Of a stretch of DNA of 64,000 bases, positions 41,782 to 49,619 are shown one piece after another. A model generated the notes under the pieces. It ran no database searches, was not told the DNA's origin, and saw only the letters and a list, made by a program, of their open reading frames with translations. Both the position numbers and the translations under genes were made by a program. The first letter of the stretch is position 1; each line of letters begins with the position of its first letter. The stretch comes from Alicycliphilus denitrificans K601 (GTDB lineage Bacteria > Pseudomonadota > Gammaproteobacteria > Burkholderiales > Burkholderiaceae_C): positions 1-64,000 of the forward strand of contig NC_015423.1 in the NCBI RefSeq assembly GCF_000204645.1, given 5' to 3'.

Positions 41782-42179
41782 ACGCGCCGGGCCTGTCACT
41801 GGCGGATCGCTTTTGGATCGCCCATCGCTGGGCCGCTTTTGCGCTGGGCACGGTGTTCCTTGTGGGCGTAATTGTCGCCAGCATCGCCGGGCGTATCCGG
41901 CCTCACTACGCTTGGGCCTATGCGCTCATGAGCAACTTGGCCTTTCTGGCCTACGGCCTCGACAAATCAGCGGCCGTCGCTGACCGTTGGCGCTGGTCTG
42001 AAAAGTCTTTGCACTGGATCGCGCTGCTATGCGGCTGGCCCGGTGCCTTGATTGGTCAACATGCCTTCCGCCACAAGTCGCGGAAGGCTTCCTTTCTGTT
42101 TTTCACCTGGCTGGCCAGCGCCGCGAACGCCGCTATTTTCGCGCACTTGACTGGCTTCTATCGCTGGAGTTGGCAATGA
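41778..42179 (+). CDS. DUF1294 membrane protein
   Basis: This 133-residue protein has four hydrophobic segments and the DUF1294 signature: AYGLDKSAAV, RWSEKSLHWIALLCGWPGALIGQHAFRHKSRKASF. The family has no known biochemical role. It overlaps the upstream exported-protein gene and the second retropepsin gene by ATGA, so it is translationally coupled on both sides. Confidence 0.86.
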   Translation: MNAPGLSLADRFWIAHRWAAFALGTVFLVGVIVASIAGRIRPHYAWAYALMSNLAFLAYGLDKSAAVADRWRWSEKSLHWIALLCGWPGALIGQHAFRHKSRKASFLFFTWLASAANAAIFAHLTGFYRWSWQ

Positions 42180-42703
42180 ACGCTACTCGCGCCCTTGTGG
42201 CACTGATGGCCTGCCTTGCCATTGGAACATCGCACGCGCAGCAGCGCGAATACATCATCTATGACGGCCAGAGCTACCCCGGCGACCAGCTAGACGTTGC
42301 GGCCGCCTCTCCCGTGATGGTCAAGCCGGCGCAGCGCCTGGGCAATGGGGACTACTCCATCCCGCGCGCTGCGGACGGCCACTACTATATCGCCGGGGCC
42401 GTCAACGGCTTTCCCGTGGTCTTCATGGTGGACACCGGAGCGCGCTTCACGACGCTGCCGGTCAAGCTCGCCCGCAATGCTGGCATCCGCGCTGGCCGCG
42501 CAACATCCTTTGACACGGCCGCAGGCCGTGAACGTGGTGGCATCACTGCGGCCAACACGGTGATCGTCGGCCCCTTCGCCGTTGAGGGTGCGGCTATCGC
42601 CGTCCTGGAGCGCCTTTCCGCTCCGCTGCTGGGGATGGACGTGCTCAACCGCTTCCAGATCGCCTATTCGGGCGGCTTCATGATCTTGCGAGGCGGCCGA
42701 TGA
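42176..42703 (+). CDS. Exported retropepsin-like aspartic protease 2
   Basis: This 175-residue protein has a signal peptide (ALVALMACLAIGTSHA) and a retropepsin-like domain with VVFMVDTGARFTTLP (catalytic Asp near residue 85) and the late motif LLGMDVLNRF. It differs from the first retropepsin in being soluble in the periplasm. Family members cleave as dimers. It overlaps the HD gene start by ATGA. Confidence 0.82.
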   Translation: MNATRALVALMACLAIGTSHAQQREYIIYDGQSYPGDQLDVAAASPVMVKPAQRLGNGDYSIPRAADGHYYIAGAVNGFPVVFMVDTGARFTTLPVKLARNAGIRAGRATSFDTAAGRERGGITAANTVIVGPFAVEGAAIAVLERLSAPLLGMDVLNRFQIAYSGGFMILRGGR

Positions 42704-43347
42704 CGCAGGCAAAGGCGCGCGCGTGGGTTCGGCTTCCTTCTGGCCGTCGCCTCGACCTCATCAATCCCGATCCCGGCGTGTGGCTCGACAGTGACCTTGC
42801 CTTGCGTTTGGCGAGGACGTACCGCTGGGGTGGGGAATCATCATGGCCCCTGCCCCTCTCTGTGGCCCAGCATTCGCTCCTGGTGCTCGCTTTGCGCCGG
42901 CAGTGGAGCGACACCCCTTTGCCGGCCTCTGACGCGCTCCTGGAGCTTCTACACGACGCCGAGGAAGGTTTCCTTGGGTTCGATTGCATTTCTCCGCTGA
43001 AGGACGTGCTGGGCCTTTCCTTCCGTGCTGTTTCGTCTCGCCTGATGGCTGCGGTTTCGGAACGGTACGAGCTGCGCGCTTGGTCGCCGGCAGCGCACGC
43101 CGTCCACAAGCGGGCCGACTCGGTGGCGGCCGCTTCCGAGGCTGTGCATTGCATTGGCTGGCCAGCTCATGAAGTGCGTGATGTCCTGGGCATCGTGCAT
43201 CCGGTGCTTGATGTCGATCCGCTGGCTGAAATCTACGGTTGTCGGCCGTGGGAGCCGTGGGCGGCTGACGTTGCGGCCGAGCGGTTCCTGGCTGCGCTGG
43301 AGTCGTTGCGTGCTGCTGTGCATGGGCAGATCGAGGCGCAAGCGTGA
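42700..43347 (+). CDS. HD-domain phosphohydrolase
   Basis: This 215-residue protein has a metal-binding HD domain with H in SVAQHSLLV and the HD pair in LLELLHDAEEGFLG, followed by a later aspartate region (VHKRADSVAAASE). The order resembles YfbR-type nucleotidases, which hydrolyse deoxynucleoside monophosphates. The N-terminal ~45 residues (RLPSGRRLDLINPDPG) match phage and plasmid versions. Its stop codon touches the start of a 676-bp repeat, shared with 63308-63982. Confidence 0.82.
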   Translation: MTQAKARAWVRLPSGRRLDLINPDPGVWLDSDLALRLARTYRWGGESSWPLPLSVAQHSLLVLALRRQWSDTPLPASDALLELLHDAEEGFLGFDCISPLKDVLGLSFRAVSSRLMAAVSERYELRAWSPAAHAVHKRADSVAAASEAVHCIGWPAHEVRDVLGIVHPVLDVDPLAEIYGCRPWEPWAADVAAERFLAALESLRAAVHGQIEAQA

Positions 43348-44022
43348 CCCCTGGGCGTCTCCCCTGCGGGGCCGGGCTTTCGTGCTGCGCATCGAGCCGC
43401 CTGCGGCGTCTCGCCCCTTCGGGCGTCAATCCCTGACGCCTCCGCGCCGTGCCGGCGCTGCGCGCTCCGCTTGCCCGGCCTGAAGGCCGCATCGAGGAAC
43501 TTTCGCGCGCGAAAGTTCAGGCTGTGGATCTGATCCGTGGTGTGCCGGCGCTGGTGCGCTGAATCCGCTACGCGCGGGGCCGCACCCCACCACTACCTCG
43601 CGCCTTTATTCGTCGTCATGGTGCCCTCCGGCCGGGCTTCTCCGGTCAAGGGCCGGGCTGCGCCCTGAAATCCTCACCCGTTCGGTGCTCGCCCTTCGGG
43701 GCTGCGCTCCGCGTGCGGCCTCCGGTTTCTCCCTTGACCGCGCCCGTCCTGCGTGCCCCTGGACGCCGAGGCGACGAGGTAGATGGTGGGATGCAAAAGC
43801 CGGCCCCGCGCTCCGCTGGCCATGTGGGTAATCGACGGGGAGCAGGGGAGCTTGTGCCCCTGCGGGGCAAGAGCAACTGCAACACCTTGGGGGCCTGTTC
43901 CGGCCCCCAAACCCCGCCCCGAGGCTCCAAGGTAGCTTGCCTGAACCCCGAAGAAACACAAGCCGGGAACCCGCGAAAAATCAGGCTTTTTTCTCTCACA
44001 AACTATTGACGGTCAATAGTTT
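43347..44022. repeat. 676-bp long direct repeat, copy 1
   Basis: This stretch recurs at 63308-63982 with one base missing there (one G in the CTTCGGGG run near 43700) and otherwise identical by eye. It starts at the last base of the HD gene and ends two bases into a promoter that follows P3. It has no convincing gene. It is GC-rich, full of short inverted repeats, and contains a P1 palindrome. Both copies come directly after a stop codon and directly before a P3 promoter, so the arrangement is a repeated control unit. Confidence 0.92.
43499..43516. repeat. P1 palindrome, perfect, inside the long repeat copy 1
   Basis: ACTTTCGC-GC-GCGAAAGT is perfect. The dyad extends by GA and TC outside. 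It is intergenic and repeated identically in copy 2. Confidence 0.8.
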
Positions 44023-44034
44023 GACGGGTAGAAT
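44001..44034 (+). promoter_or_regulatory. P3 operator/promoter 1
   Basis: The palindrome CTATTGAC-G-GTCAATAG (44003-44019) is extended by AA and TT. It supplies the -35 box TTGACG (44006-44011); 17 bases later is the -10 box TAGAAT (44029-44034). Binding to the palindrome would block RNA polymerase directly. It drives the small genes and primase at 44064-45713. Confidence 0.85.
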
Positions 44035-44063
44035 GTAGGCATTGGTTGAGTAGGAGTTTCAGC

Positions 44064-44336
44064 ATGGCAGATCAAGGCGCTTTCGACTTTGGCCCGGATG
44101 TTCCTCGGAGCGGCGTGGCTCTGAAGCGGGACTTCCACGGGTTCGCTCAGTTCCGCGAGGATGAGCACAGCCCTTGGGTGTTCTACGTGTGCGGCTTCGA
44201 CTCTACCGTGACCGGCGAGGCTGGCCAATGCACCGTGTTGCGGGCCGATGGCGGCCGCGAGTGCGTGCCCATCGACGCCGAAGATCGCATCACCATCGCC
44301 GGCCGAAAGTACGGCCGGAAGCACTGGAACCATTGA
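44064..44336 (+). CDS. Small acidic protein, unknown
   Basis: This 90-residue soluble protein has no recognised domain. It contains ALKRDFHGFAQFREDEHSPWVFYVCGFD and a basic C-terminus. It is the first gene after P3 promoter 1, with a TAGGAG ribosome site and a short leader, and is followed closely by another unknown gene and the primase. An early-expressed accessory role after transfer is possible but not shown. Confidence 0.65.
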   Translation: MADQGAFDFGPDVPRSGVALKRDFHGFAQFREDEHSPWVFYVCGFDSTVTGEAGQCTVLRADGGRECVPIDAEDRITIAGRKYGRKHWNH

Positions 44337-44345
44337 GGGCCTGCC

Positions 44346-44723
44346 ATGCGTTTCCATCGCTTCGGCAAATACGAGTTCCGCGACACCGAGCGCAAGCGTG
44401 CCGCTTTCGCGCGCAAGCAGAAGGCCGAGCGCGAGGCCCTTCCTCTGTTCGCTGACCAAGTGGCGGCCGAGCAGATCGACGTGGACGAGGAAATGACGGC
44501 TCGCCGGCTGCAATGGGAGCGTCAGCAAGCCACTGACCGCAAGCGCCGAGCCGACAAGTGGCGCGAGGCACGGCGGCGCCTCAATGGCTACCAAGAGCCG
44601 GTGCGCGGGGCCTTGCTGGCGTACTGGCAGGGATGCAAGTGGCCTGCCGATCCGAGCTACTTCCTCTCCATGCTGCACATGTACGACACCGGCCGCCTCT
44701 CTCTCAACATCCCGAAGGCTTGA
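44346..44723 (+). CDS. Small basic protein, unknown
   Basis: This 125-residue protein is rich in Arg and Glu, with a helical middle (RKQKAEREALPLF, RRLQWERQQATDRKRRADKWREARRRL) that may form a coiled coil and bind nucleic acid. A degenerate P1-like sequence lies near 44403. It precedes the primase by three bases and probably forms an operon with it. No family recognised. Confidence 0.65.
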   Translation: MRFHRFGKYEFRDTERKRAAFARKQKAEREALPLFADQVAAEQIDVDEEMTARRLQWERQQATDRKRRADKWREARRRLNGYQEPVRGALLAYWQGCKWPADPSYFLSMLHMYDTGRLSLNIPKA

Positions 44724-44726
44724 ACT

Positions 44727-45713
44727 ATGTCCCACATCTTGATCGACCACCTGACACAAGCCGCATCGTTTTACCGTGGCCAGCTCCGCGCCTCTCATCG
44801 TGCGGTTGCATACCTGAAGGCGCGCGGCCTGCGCGGCGACATCGCGGCCCGTTATGGCTTGGGCTATGCCCCGGCCGGCTTCCAGGCGCTGCGCGAGGCA
44901 TTCCCGAACTACAACGACCGGGCCTTGGAGAAGGCCGGGCTGGTTGCGGTCAATGACGGCGGCCGCCGCTATGACCGCTTCCGCGACCGAATCATGTTCC
45001 CCATCCTCGATGACGCCGGCAGCGTGATCGGCTTCGGTGGCCGCGTGCTCGAAGGCGACGGGCCGAAGTATCTCAACTCACCGGAAACCGAAGTTTTCCA
45101 GAAGGGGCGCGTGCTGTTCGGTCTGACCCAGGCGGCCGAGGCCATTGCCGCGACCGGCACCGCCTATGTGGTGGAGGGATACCTGGATGTCGTCAGTCTG
45201 GCCCAACATGGTGTGCAGAACGCTGTGGCCACGCTGGGCACGGCTACAACAGGCCAGCATGTGGAGCGGCTGCTGGGCTTGGCCAAGCGCGTGATCTTCT
45301 GCTTTGACGGGGACGACGCCGGCAGACGGGCGGCTGCGCGCGCCCTGGACGTGTGCCTGCCTCATGTCACCGACGCGGCCGACGTGAGTTTCCTTTTCCT
45401 TCCGCGCGACCACGACCCGGACAGCTACGTGCGCGCCAAGGGTGGGGATGCCTTCAACGACTTGGCCTTGGAGGCTTCGAGCCTCGAAGGCTTCTTCTTG
45501 GCCAGCGCGATGCAGGGTTGCCAGTTGGAGTACGCCGAGGGCCGGGCGCGGCTGGTTGCCATGGCTGCGCCGCGTCTCCAGCAGATCAATGCACCGGCAA
45601 TGCTGTGCCGGATTCTGACCGCCATTGCTGGGCCGTCCAAGTTTTCCGTGGGCGAGCTGATCGACTTATGCGGCTTGGAAAAAAACATGCTTTTAACTAT
45701 TGACCGTCAATAG
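44727..45713 (+). CDS. DnaG-like primase lacking the zinc domain
   Basis: This 328-residue protein has the DnaG catalytic core: an RNAP-like N-terminal part (AVAYLKARGLRGDIAARYGLGYAP), DRIMFPILDDAGSVIGFGGR, and a Toprim domain with VVEGYLDVVSL near residue 148 and FCFDGDDAGRRAA near 193. It lacks the N-terminal zinc-binding domain and the helicase-binding end. A primase of this type may help convert the transferred strand to double-stranded form. The stop codon lies within the next P3 palindrome, so that operator overlaps its last codons. Confidence 0.9.
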   Translation: MSHILIDHLTQAASFYRGQLRASHRAVAYLKARGLRGDIAARYGLGYAPAGFQALREAFPNYNDRALEKAGLVAVNDGGRRYDRFRDRIMFPILDDAGSVIGFGGRVLEGDGPKYLNSPETEVFQKGRVLFGLTQAAEAIAATGTAYVVEGYLDVVSLAQHGVQNAVATLGTATTGQHVERLLGLAKRVIFCFDGDDAGRRAAARALDVCLPHVTDAADVSFLFLPRDHDPDSYVRAKGGDAFNDLALEASSLEGFFLASAMQGCQLEYAEGRARLVAMAAPRLQQINAPAMLCRILTAIAGPSKFSVGELIDLCGLEKNMLLTIDRQ

Positions 45714-45727
45714 TTTTATGGTAGAAT
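45695..45727 (+). promoter_or_regulatory. P3 operator/promoter 2
   Basis: CTATTGAC-C-GTCAATAG supplies TTGACC (45700-45705) as the -35, with TAGAAT at 45722-45727 after 16 bases. It overlaps the end of the primase gene and drives the 139-residue gene and probably parA-parB. The leader that follows carries GTGAGCAGAC and AGACCATCATCAAC, both also found after P3 promoter 3. Confidence 0.82.
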
Positions 45728-45803
45728 TCAACTCATCGGCAGCGGATGGACGGCCGATGAACCCCGGAAACAACTGTGAGCAGACAGTGGGGCGCTGAAC
45801 CGA

Positions 45804-45821
45804 TCTTTCGCACGCGAAAGG
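45804..45821. repeat. P1 palindrome, AC centre, in a leader
   Basis: TCTTTCGC-AC-GCGAAAGG has intact inner arms with mismatched outermost bases. It lies in the untranslated leader between P3 promoter 2 and the 139-residue gene. Confidence 0.6.
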
Positions 45822-45834
45822 GACGATCCACCGA

Positions 45835-45848
45835 AGACCATCATCAAC
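45835..45848 (+). promoter_or_regulatory. Shared leader element AGACCATCATCAAC, copy 1
   Basis: The 14-base element recurs ahead of rep (49620-49633) and, with one change, ahead of the 73-residue gene (53859-53872). Here it stands 20 bases before the start codon. The upstream part GTGAGCAGAC also recurs near 53834, so the leaders probably share an RNA feature. Confidence 0.55.
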
Positions 45849-45868
45849 ATGACTTAGGAGCTTTGACC

Positions 45869-46288
45869 ATGCGTACTACCGTTTATGCCCGCCTCTTTGA
45901 CCGACTGGCCGACCTGATCCCCAGCCTGCAATCCGCCCGCGCTGGTGCGGTTTTCTGCGCCCCTCCGCGAATCCCTGACGACATGGCCGTGTATTGCCAC
46001 ATTGCGGCCGCCGAGGGTGACATGCGCCTGATCGAGCTGGCCGACGACAACCAGAAGAAGGGCACGGTAATGCCTGCGCCGTGGCTCAAGCTGCGTGTGG
46101 ATATGGCCAACAAGCTGGCCGAGGTGCTGGAGATGGAAGACACCTTCGGTTATCAGGTGATCTACACGGGCGGCAGTGCGGTGAATCCGCGCCGCGCCCA
46201 AATCAACATGTTCGCTATGAACTGGCTGCAAGTCATGGTGAATTTTGAGCTGTGCTTCCAGCCTGCCGACGTGTCGGTGGCGGCCTGA
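45869..46288 (+). CDS. DUF6908-like small protein
   Basis: This 139-residue protein has YARLFDRLADLIPSLQSARAG at the start and a conserved-looking core, MAVYCHIAAAEGDMRLIELADDNQKKG then QINMFAMNWLQVMVNFEL. I think it matches a family of plasmid proteins of unknown function (DUF6908), but I am unsure of the label. It comes between a P3 promoter and parA, with a TAGGAG ribosome site, and may be the first gene of the partition operon. Confidence 0.62.
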   Translation: MRTTVYARLFDRLADLIPSLQSARAGAVFCAPPRIPDDMAVYCHIAAAEGDMRLIELADDNQKKGTVMPAPWLKLRVDMANKLAEVLEMEDTFGYQVIYTGGSAVNPRRAQINMFAMNWLQVMVNFELCFQPADVSVAA

Positions 46289-46316
46289 TCGACAACCAGG
46301 GAAAGGACGAACGATC

Positions 46317-47099
46317 ATGAAAACCATCGCTATCGCCAACCAGAAGGGCGGAGTCGGCAAGACCACTGTTGCCCGCAACCTGGCTTTCTTCGCCATCGAG
46401 CGCGGCTTGCGCGTCCTGTGCGTTGACCTCGATCCGCAAAAGAACTTCAGCAAGACCCTCCGGGCACTGCGCGAGCGTACCGTGGGCGACCAGGGCGACG
46501 AGCTGCAATCGCTGACGGGTAGCGCCTTGTTCGACGGAGAGGCCATCGAACTGCAACCGCTTCCGTGCGGGGAGTCCGCTGCGCTGGTGGCTGCTGACCG
46601 CGAGCTGGTGGACGTGGCCAGCCGCCCGCTGGAAGACCTGCACGCCCCGCGCGCTGCGCTTGCCAAGCTGGCCAAAGACTTCGACGTGTGCATCATCGAC
46701 ACGGCCCCGACGCTGGGGAATCCGCTGTATGCCGCGCTGATCGCCGCTGACTTCGTGGTGTGCCCCTGCACGATGGATCAAGACGCCATCGACGGCCTGG
46801 GCGACCTGTTTGAAGACATTGCGCGCGTGCAGCAACTGGAATGGAACGCCGACCTTGTGACGCTGGGCCTGCTGGCCAACCGCGTCAATACCCGCCGCGC
46901 CTTCGACCGCAACGCCCTGGAGCAATTGCGCGACGAGCTGGGCGAGGTGGTGATGGAAGGGGTGCTTTACGACCGCGCAGCCACGCAGTACGCCAAGGAT
47001 CGGCCGGTGTGGCGCGTGCAAAGCGGCGAAAGCCAAATCCTGGCCGCCCGCGAAATGAAAGCGGTGTGCAACCAGATTTTCGACAAAGCCGCGATCTAA
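46317..47099 (+). CDS. parA: Partition ATPase ParA
   Basis: This 260-residue deviant Walker ATPase has KGGVGKTTVARNLA at residues 9-22, the Walker A' region VLCVDLDPQKN and FDVCIIDTAPTLGNP. It lacks an N-terminal helix-turn-helix, so it is likely type Ib or an IncC short form rather than a P1-type ParA. With the adjoining ParB it should move the plasmid along the nucleoid. An operon with parB is clear from the 12-base gap. Confidence 0.95.
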   Translation: MKTIAIANQKGGVGKTTVARNLAFFAIERGLRVLCVDLDPQKNFSKTLRALRERTVGDQGDELQSLTGSALFDGEAIELQPLPCGESAALVAADRELVDVASRPLEDLHAPRAALAKLAKDFDVCIIDTAPTLGNPLYAALIAADFVVCPCTMDQDAIDGLGDLFEDIARVQQLEWNADLVTLGLLANRVNTRRAFDRNALEQLRDELGEVVMEGVLYDRAATQYAKDRPVWRVQSGESQILAAREMKAVCNQIFDKAAI

Positions 47100-47111
47100 A
47101 AGGACAAGGAC

Positions 47112-48404
47112 ATGACCGCAACCACAACCAACAAAAAGCCCGGCCTCAACCTGGGCAAGCTGTCCGCCGTGGCTCAGATCGCCGTCAAGCCGGTGCAGCC
47201 GGCCGACGCCGAAATCGAACTGGCGCGCATCTACAGCGTCAAGCAGGTTCGCAAGACGTTCCGCAACCTGGAGGAACTGGCCGAGAGCTTCAAGCTGAAC
47301 GGCATCATCGAGCCGCTGGTGGTGCATGAAGAAGCGGACGGCCGCTACCGCATCATCGTCGGGGAGCGCCGCTACCGCGCCGCGCCGCTGGCTGGGCTGG
47401 TCAAGGTGCCCGTCATCATCAAGAAGGGGTTGACCGAGCTGCAAATCCGCCGTTTGCAAGTCACGGAGAACAACGACCGCGACGACCTGACCGCCTACGA
47501 GGAAGCAATGGGCGTGATCGAAGACGTGGAGCTGTACGGCACCAAGGAAGCCATGACGATCTGGAACCGTGGCGAGGCATGGGTTAGCAAGCGCATGGCT
47601 GTGCGCCGCTATGCAGACCCGGTGCGCGAGCTGCTGGAGAACGATCTGTGCGGCGACTTCGAGGTGCTTCACTGCCTCAACCAGATTTACGACATCGAGG
47701 ACACGCACACCGAGTTTTCGCGCCTCTCTCACCGCATGAACGAGGGCTTGCCCTTGTCGCGCGACGAAGCCCGCAACACGCTGGCCAGAATGAAGGCATG
47801 GAAGCAGCAGCAAGACGATCTGGCCCAGCGCCGCATCGAGCTGGACAACGCCAAGAAGGCCGGCGACAAGGCCCCGGAGAAGACGCCTGCATGGCTGGAA
47901 GAACAGCGCAAGCGGGATGCCGAGCGTGCGGCTGCTGGAGCTGATGCCGGCGACCAGGACGAGGACGGCGGCCAAGACCCCGCACCGGCCCCGGCCGTCG
48001 CCTCGGGACGCGGCCAGCAAGCCCTCCCGACGATGGAGCTGACCCCGGAGCAGAAGGCCGCCGCCGAGAAGGAGCGAGCCAACGAAAAGCTGCTGTCGCT
48101 GCGGGAAGAAACCTTCGAGTGGGGCGAAGCCAATCAGGCGCAGTTCTTCAGCATGAAAACCCACATGACCACGCTGGGCCACAACATGCACGAAACCGAG
48201 TGGGTGCTGTGGCAAGGGTTCCTGTCCATGACCTTGCCGATGCTGGAAGGCATCGGCCCGGAGCGGGCTGTCATGTACCTGAAGAAGCTCCAGGGCGAGC
48301 TGAAGGACAAGACGCCGGCGCAGTTGTGGGAAGAACTGCATCCCGACATCGAGGGCGCTGGCCGGAATGCCTCTCCCGACATGCCGGAAGGCTGGCGTTT
48401 CTGA
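47112..48404 (+). CDS. parB: ParB/KorB-type partition protein
   Basis: This 430-residue protein has the ParB N-terminal domain (VRKTFRNLEELAESFKLNGIIEPLVVHEE, IIVGERRYRAAPLAGLVKVPVII), a CTPase-type motif with GERRYRA and a helix-turn-helix stretch (TIWNRGEAWVSKRMAVRRYADPVREL). The last 190 residues are low-complexity and then a separate helical domain. It is larger than most ParB proteins. P1 palindromes are candidate parS sites; a degenerate copy lies 39 bp after its stop codon. In IncP plasmids the ParB homologue KorB also acts as a global repressor, which would suit the distribution of P1. Confidence 0.93.
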   Translation: MTATTTNKKPGLNLGKLSAVAQIAVKPVQPADAEIELARIYSVKQVRKTFRNLEELAESFKLNGIIEPLVVHEEADGRYRIIVGERRYRAAPLAGLVKVPVIIKKGLTELQIRRLQVTENNDRDDLTAYEEAMGVIEDVELYGTKEAMTIWNRGEAWVSKRMAVRRYADPVRELLENDLCGDFEVLHCLNQIYDIEDTHTEFSRLSHRMNEGLPLSRDEARNTLARMKAWKQQQDDLAQRRIELDNAKKAGDKAPEKTPAWLEEQRKRDAERAAAGADAGDQDEDGGQDPAPAPAVASGRGQQALPTMELTPEQKAAAEKERANEKLLSLREETFEWGEANQAQFFSMKTHMTTLGHNMHETEWVLWQGFLSMTLPMLEGIGPERAVMYLKKLQGELKDKTPAQLWEELHPDIEGAGRNASPDMPEGWRF

Positions 48405-48442
48405 CCTCTCCATGAGGGCGGCCGCTGGCCGCCTCTCTTTCA

Positions 48443-48460
48443 ACTTTCGCGCGCGAAACC
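48443..48460. repeat. P1 palindrome, degenerate, after parB
   Basis: The left arm ACTTTCGC and GC centre are perfect; the right arm reads GCGAAACC. It lies in the short gap between parB and the second TrfB-like gene. Confidence 0.55.
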
Positions 48461-48484
48461 GCGCTGATGCACCGGACGGCCCCA

Positions 48485-48865
48485 ATGAGACTGAAACGCC
48501 TTACCCCGCAAGCCTTTGACCGCGCTGCCGCCGACACCCGCATGGGCGACCAAGCCCGTGAAATGGCGCGCGCCGTGTTGGTGGATGGACGCGCCCAAGT
48601 GGACGTGGCCACCGAGTACGGTATGAGCAAGCAACGTGTCAGCGGAGCCGTGGCCACTATCGAGCGGGCATACAAGAAAACTACGACGCCGGGCGTGAGT
48701 TCCATTCGCGTGGAGCTGGATCTTCCTGAAACCTTGGCCTTGGAGCTGGCCGCCTTGGCCGAGGCAATGAAAGGGTGCGACGACGCGGCCAGATGCGCCG
48801 AGGCGCTGGATAAGGCCACGAACGCCGTGCGCAAGGCCGCCAAGTTATTGGTGGCCGCGCCATGA
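48485..48865 (+). CDS. TrfB/KorA-like regulator 2
   Basis: This 126-residue protein has RLTPQAFDRAAADTRMGDQAREMARAVLVDGRAQVDVATEYGMSKQRVSGAVATIERAY, a TrfB/KorA-type helix-turn-helix, followed by a helical C-terminus (LPETLALELAALAEAMKGC) likely for dimerisation. It lies after parA-parB, as korA lies by incC-korB in IncP plasmids. It is the stronger of the two KorA-like genes and the natural candidate for controlling P3 or P2 promoters. An in-frame ATG at 48467 could add six residues. Confidence 0.82.
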   Translation: MRLKRLTPQAFDRAAADTRMGDQAREMARAVLVDGRAQVDVATEYGMSKQRVSGAVATIERAYKKTTTPGVSSIRVELDLPETLALELAALAEAMKGCDDAARCAEALDKATNAVRKAAKLLVAAP

Positions 48866-48903
48866 CCTACGCGATCAACCAAGACGAGGCGCAGGGTGCT
48901 CCC

Positions 48904-48932
48904 TTGCGCCTTTGTCGTTTATAAACGATAAT
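48904..48932 (+). promoter_or_regulatory. Autoregulated promoter of the toxin-antitoxin pair
   Basis: TTGCGC (48904-48909) and GATAAT (48927-48932) are 17 bases apart. A perfect 14-base palindrome, TCGTTTATAAACGA (48915-48928), fills the spacer and touches the -10 box, a usual arrangement for autorepression by antitoxin-toxin complexes. Transcription should start near 48939, at or within the toxin start codons. Confidence 0.72.
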
Positions 48933-49262
48933 ATGGACATGTTCACCGTTCGGCACTACATCACCGAGGACGAGCACGACCCGTTTCAAGAGTGGCTGAA
49001 GAAGCTGCGCGACCCGATTGCAAAAGGCCAGGTGGTCAGGCGCGTGGGCCGCATTGAGGCGGGGAACTTTGGCGATCACAAGCCCTGCCGCGAAGGTGTG
49101 TGGGAGCTGCGAATCGACCAAGGCCCCGGCTACCGCGTCTATTACGCGATGGCGGGCGCGGTGGTAGTTCTACTGCTATGCGGCGGTGACAAAGGCACCC
49201 AGGACGCCGACATCGAGCGCGCGATTGGGTTTTGGAAAGACTGGCAACGGAGGTCAGCATGA
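48933..49262 (+). CDS. RelE/HigB-like toxin (HI1419 type)
   Basis: This 109-residue protein has the phage-derived Gp49/HigB-like pattern: FQEWLKKLRDPIAKGQVVRRVGRIEAGNFGDHK, then VWELRIDQGPGYRVYYAMAG and GGDKGTQDADIERAIGFWKDW. Members are ribosome-dependent mRNA nucleases. The start codon is at 48933 or 48939, right at the expected transcription start, so it may be translated from a leaderless mRNA. Its stop codon overlaps the antitoxin start. Confidence 0.88.
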   Translation: MDMFTVRHYITEDEHDPFQEWLKKLRDPIAKGQVVRRVGRIEAGNFGDHKPCREGVWELRIDQGPGYRVYYAMAGAVVVLLLCGGDKGTQDADIERAIGFWKDWQRRSA

Positions 49263-49570
49263 AGGATCGAAGCCACGACGAAGCAATGGCCGAACTGTTC
49301 AAGGAAGACCCGGCTTTTGCGGCCGAGTACCTAAACCAGCTTCTCCTGGATGGAGAACCGGCCGATCTACTGGTGGCGCTGCGCCAGATGGCTCAAGCGC
49401 GCGGTGGCGTGCGCGCTATCGCCAAAGAAACCGAGCTGAATGCCAACCAGCTCTACCGCACGCTGTCGCCCCAGGGCAACCCGGAGCTGCGCAGCCTGTC
49501 TGCCGTGCTCAAGGCGCTGGGCCTGCGCTTGGCGGTGCAGCCAGTCGGCCAGCACCATGCCACGGCATGA
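49259..49570 (+). CDS. HigA-like antitoxin (HI1420 type)
   Basis: This 103-residue protein has an N-terminal helix (DEAMAELFKEDPAFAAEYLNQLLLDG) and an HTH-XRE-like domain (LRQMAQARGGVRAIAKETELNANQLYRTLSPQGNPELRSLSAVLKALG), the pattern of the addiction-module antidotes paired with HI1419-like toxins. The toxin-first order is typical of this type. It overlaps the toxin gene by four bases. Confidence 0.88.
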   Translation: MKDRSHDEAMAELFKEDPAFAAEYLNQLLLDGEPADLLVALRQMAQARGGVRAIAKETELNANQLYRTLSPQGNPELRSLSAVLKALGLRLAVQPVGQHHATA

Positions 49571-49591
49571 ATCGGAACGCACAAAAGAAAA

Positions 49592-49613
49592 TGCCCGGCG
49601 AGCAGGCCGGGCA
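49592..49613. terminator. Stem-loop between the antitoxin and rep genes
   Basis: TGCCCGGC and GCCGGGCA form an eight-base stem with a six-base loop. There is no T run on the + strand. An A-rich run precedes it, so it would terminate better in reverse. It may instead attenuate read-through into rep. Confidence 0.4.
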
Positions 49614-49619
49614 CTTCAA

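Noticed and set aside
43713-44009. Open frames within the 675-bp repeats (also 63646-63969)
   Set aside because: They are short, lack a start signal, show frame length change from a one-base difference between copies, and look like noncoding DNA.
46233-48485. A 750-codon open frame on the reverse strand across parA-parB
   Set aside because: It is a shadow of two high-GC genes with clear ParA and ParB motifs on the + strand, and has no domain of its own.
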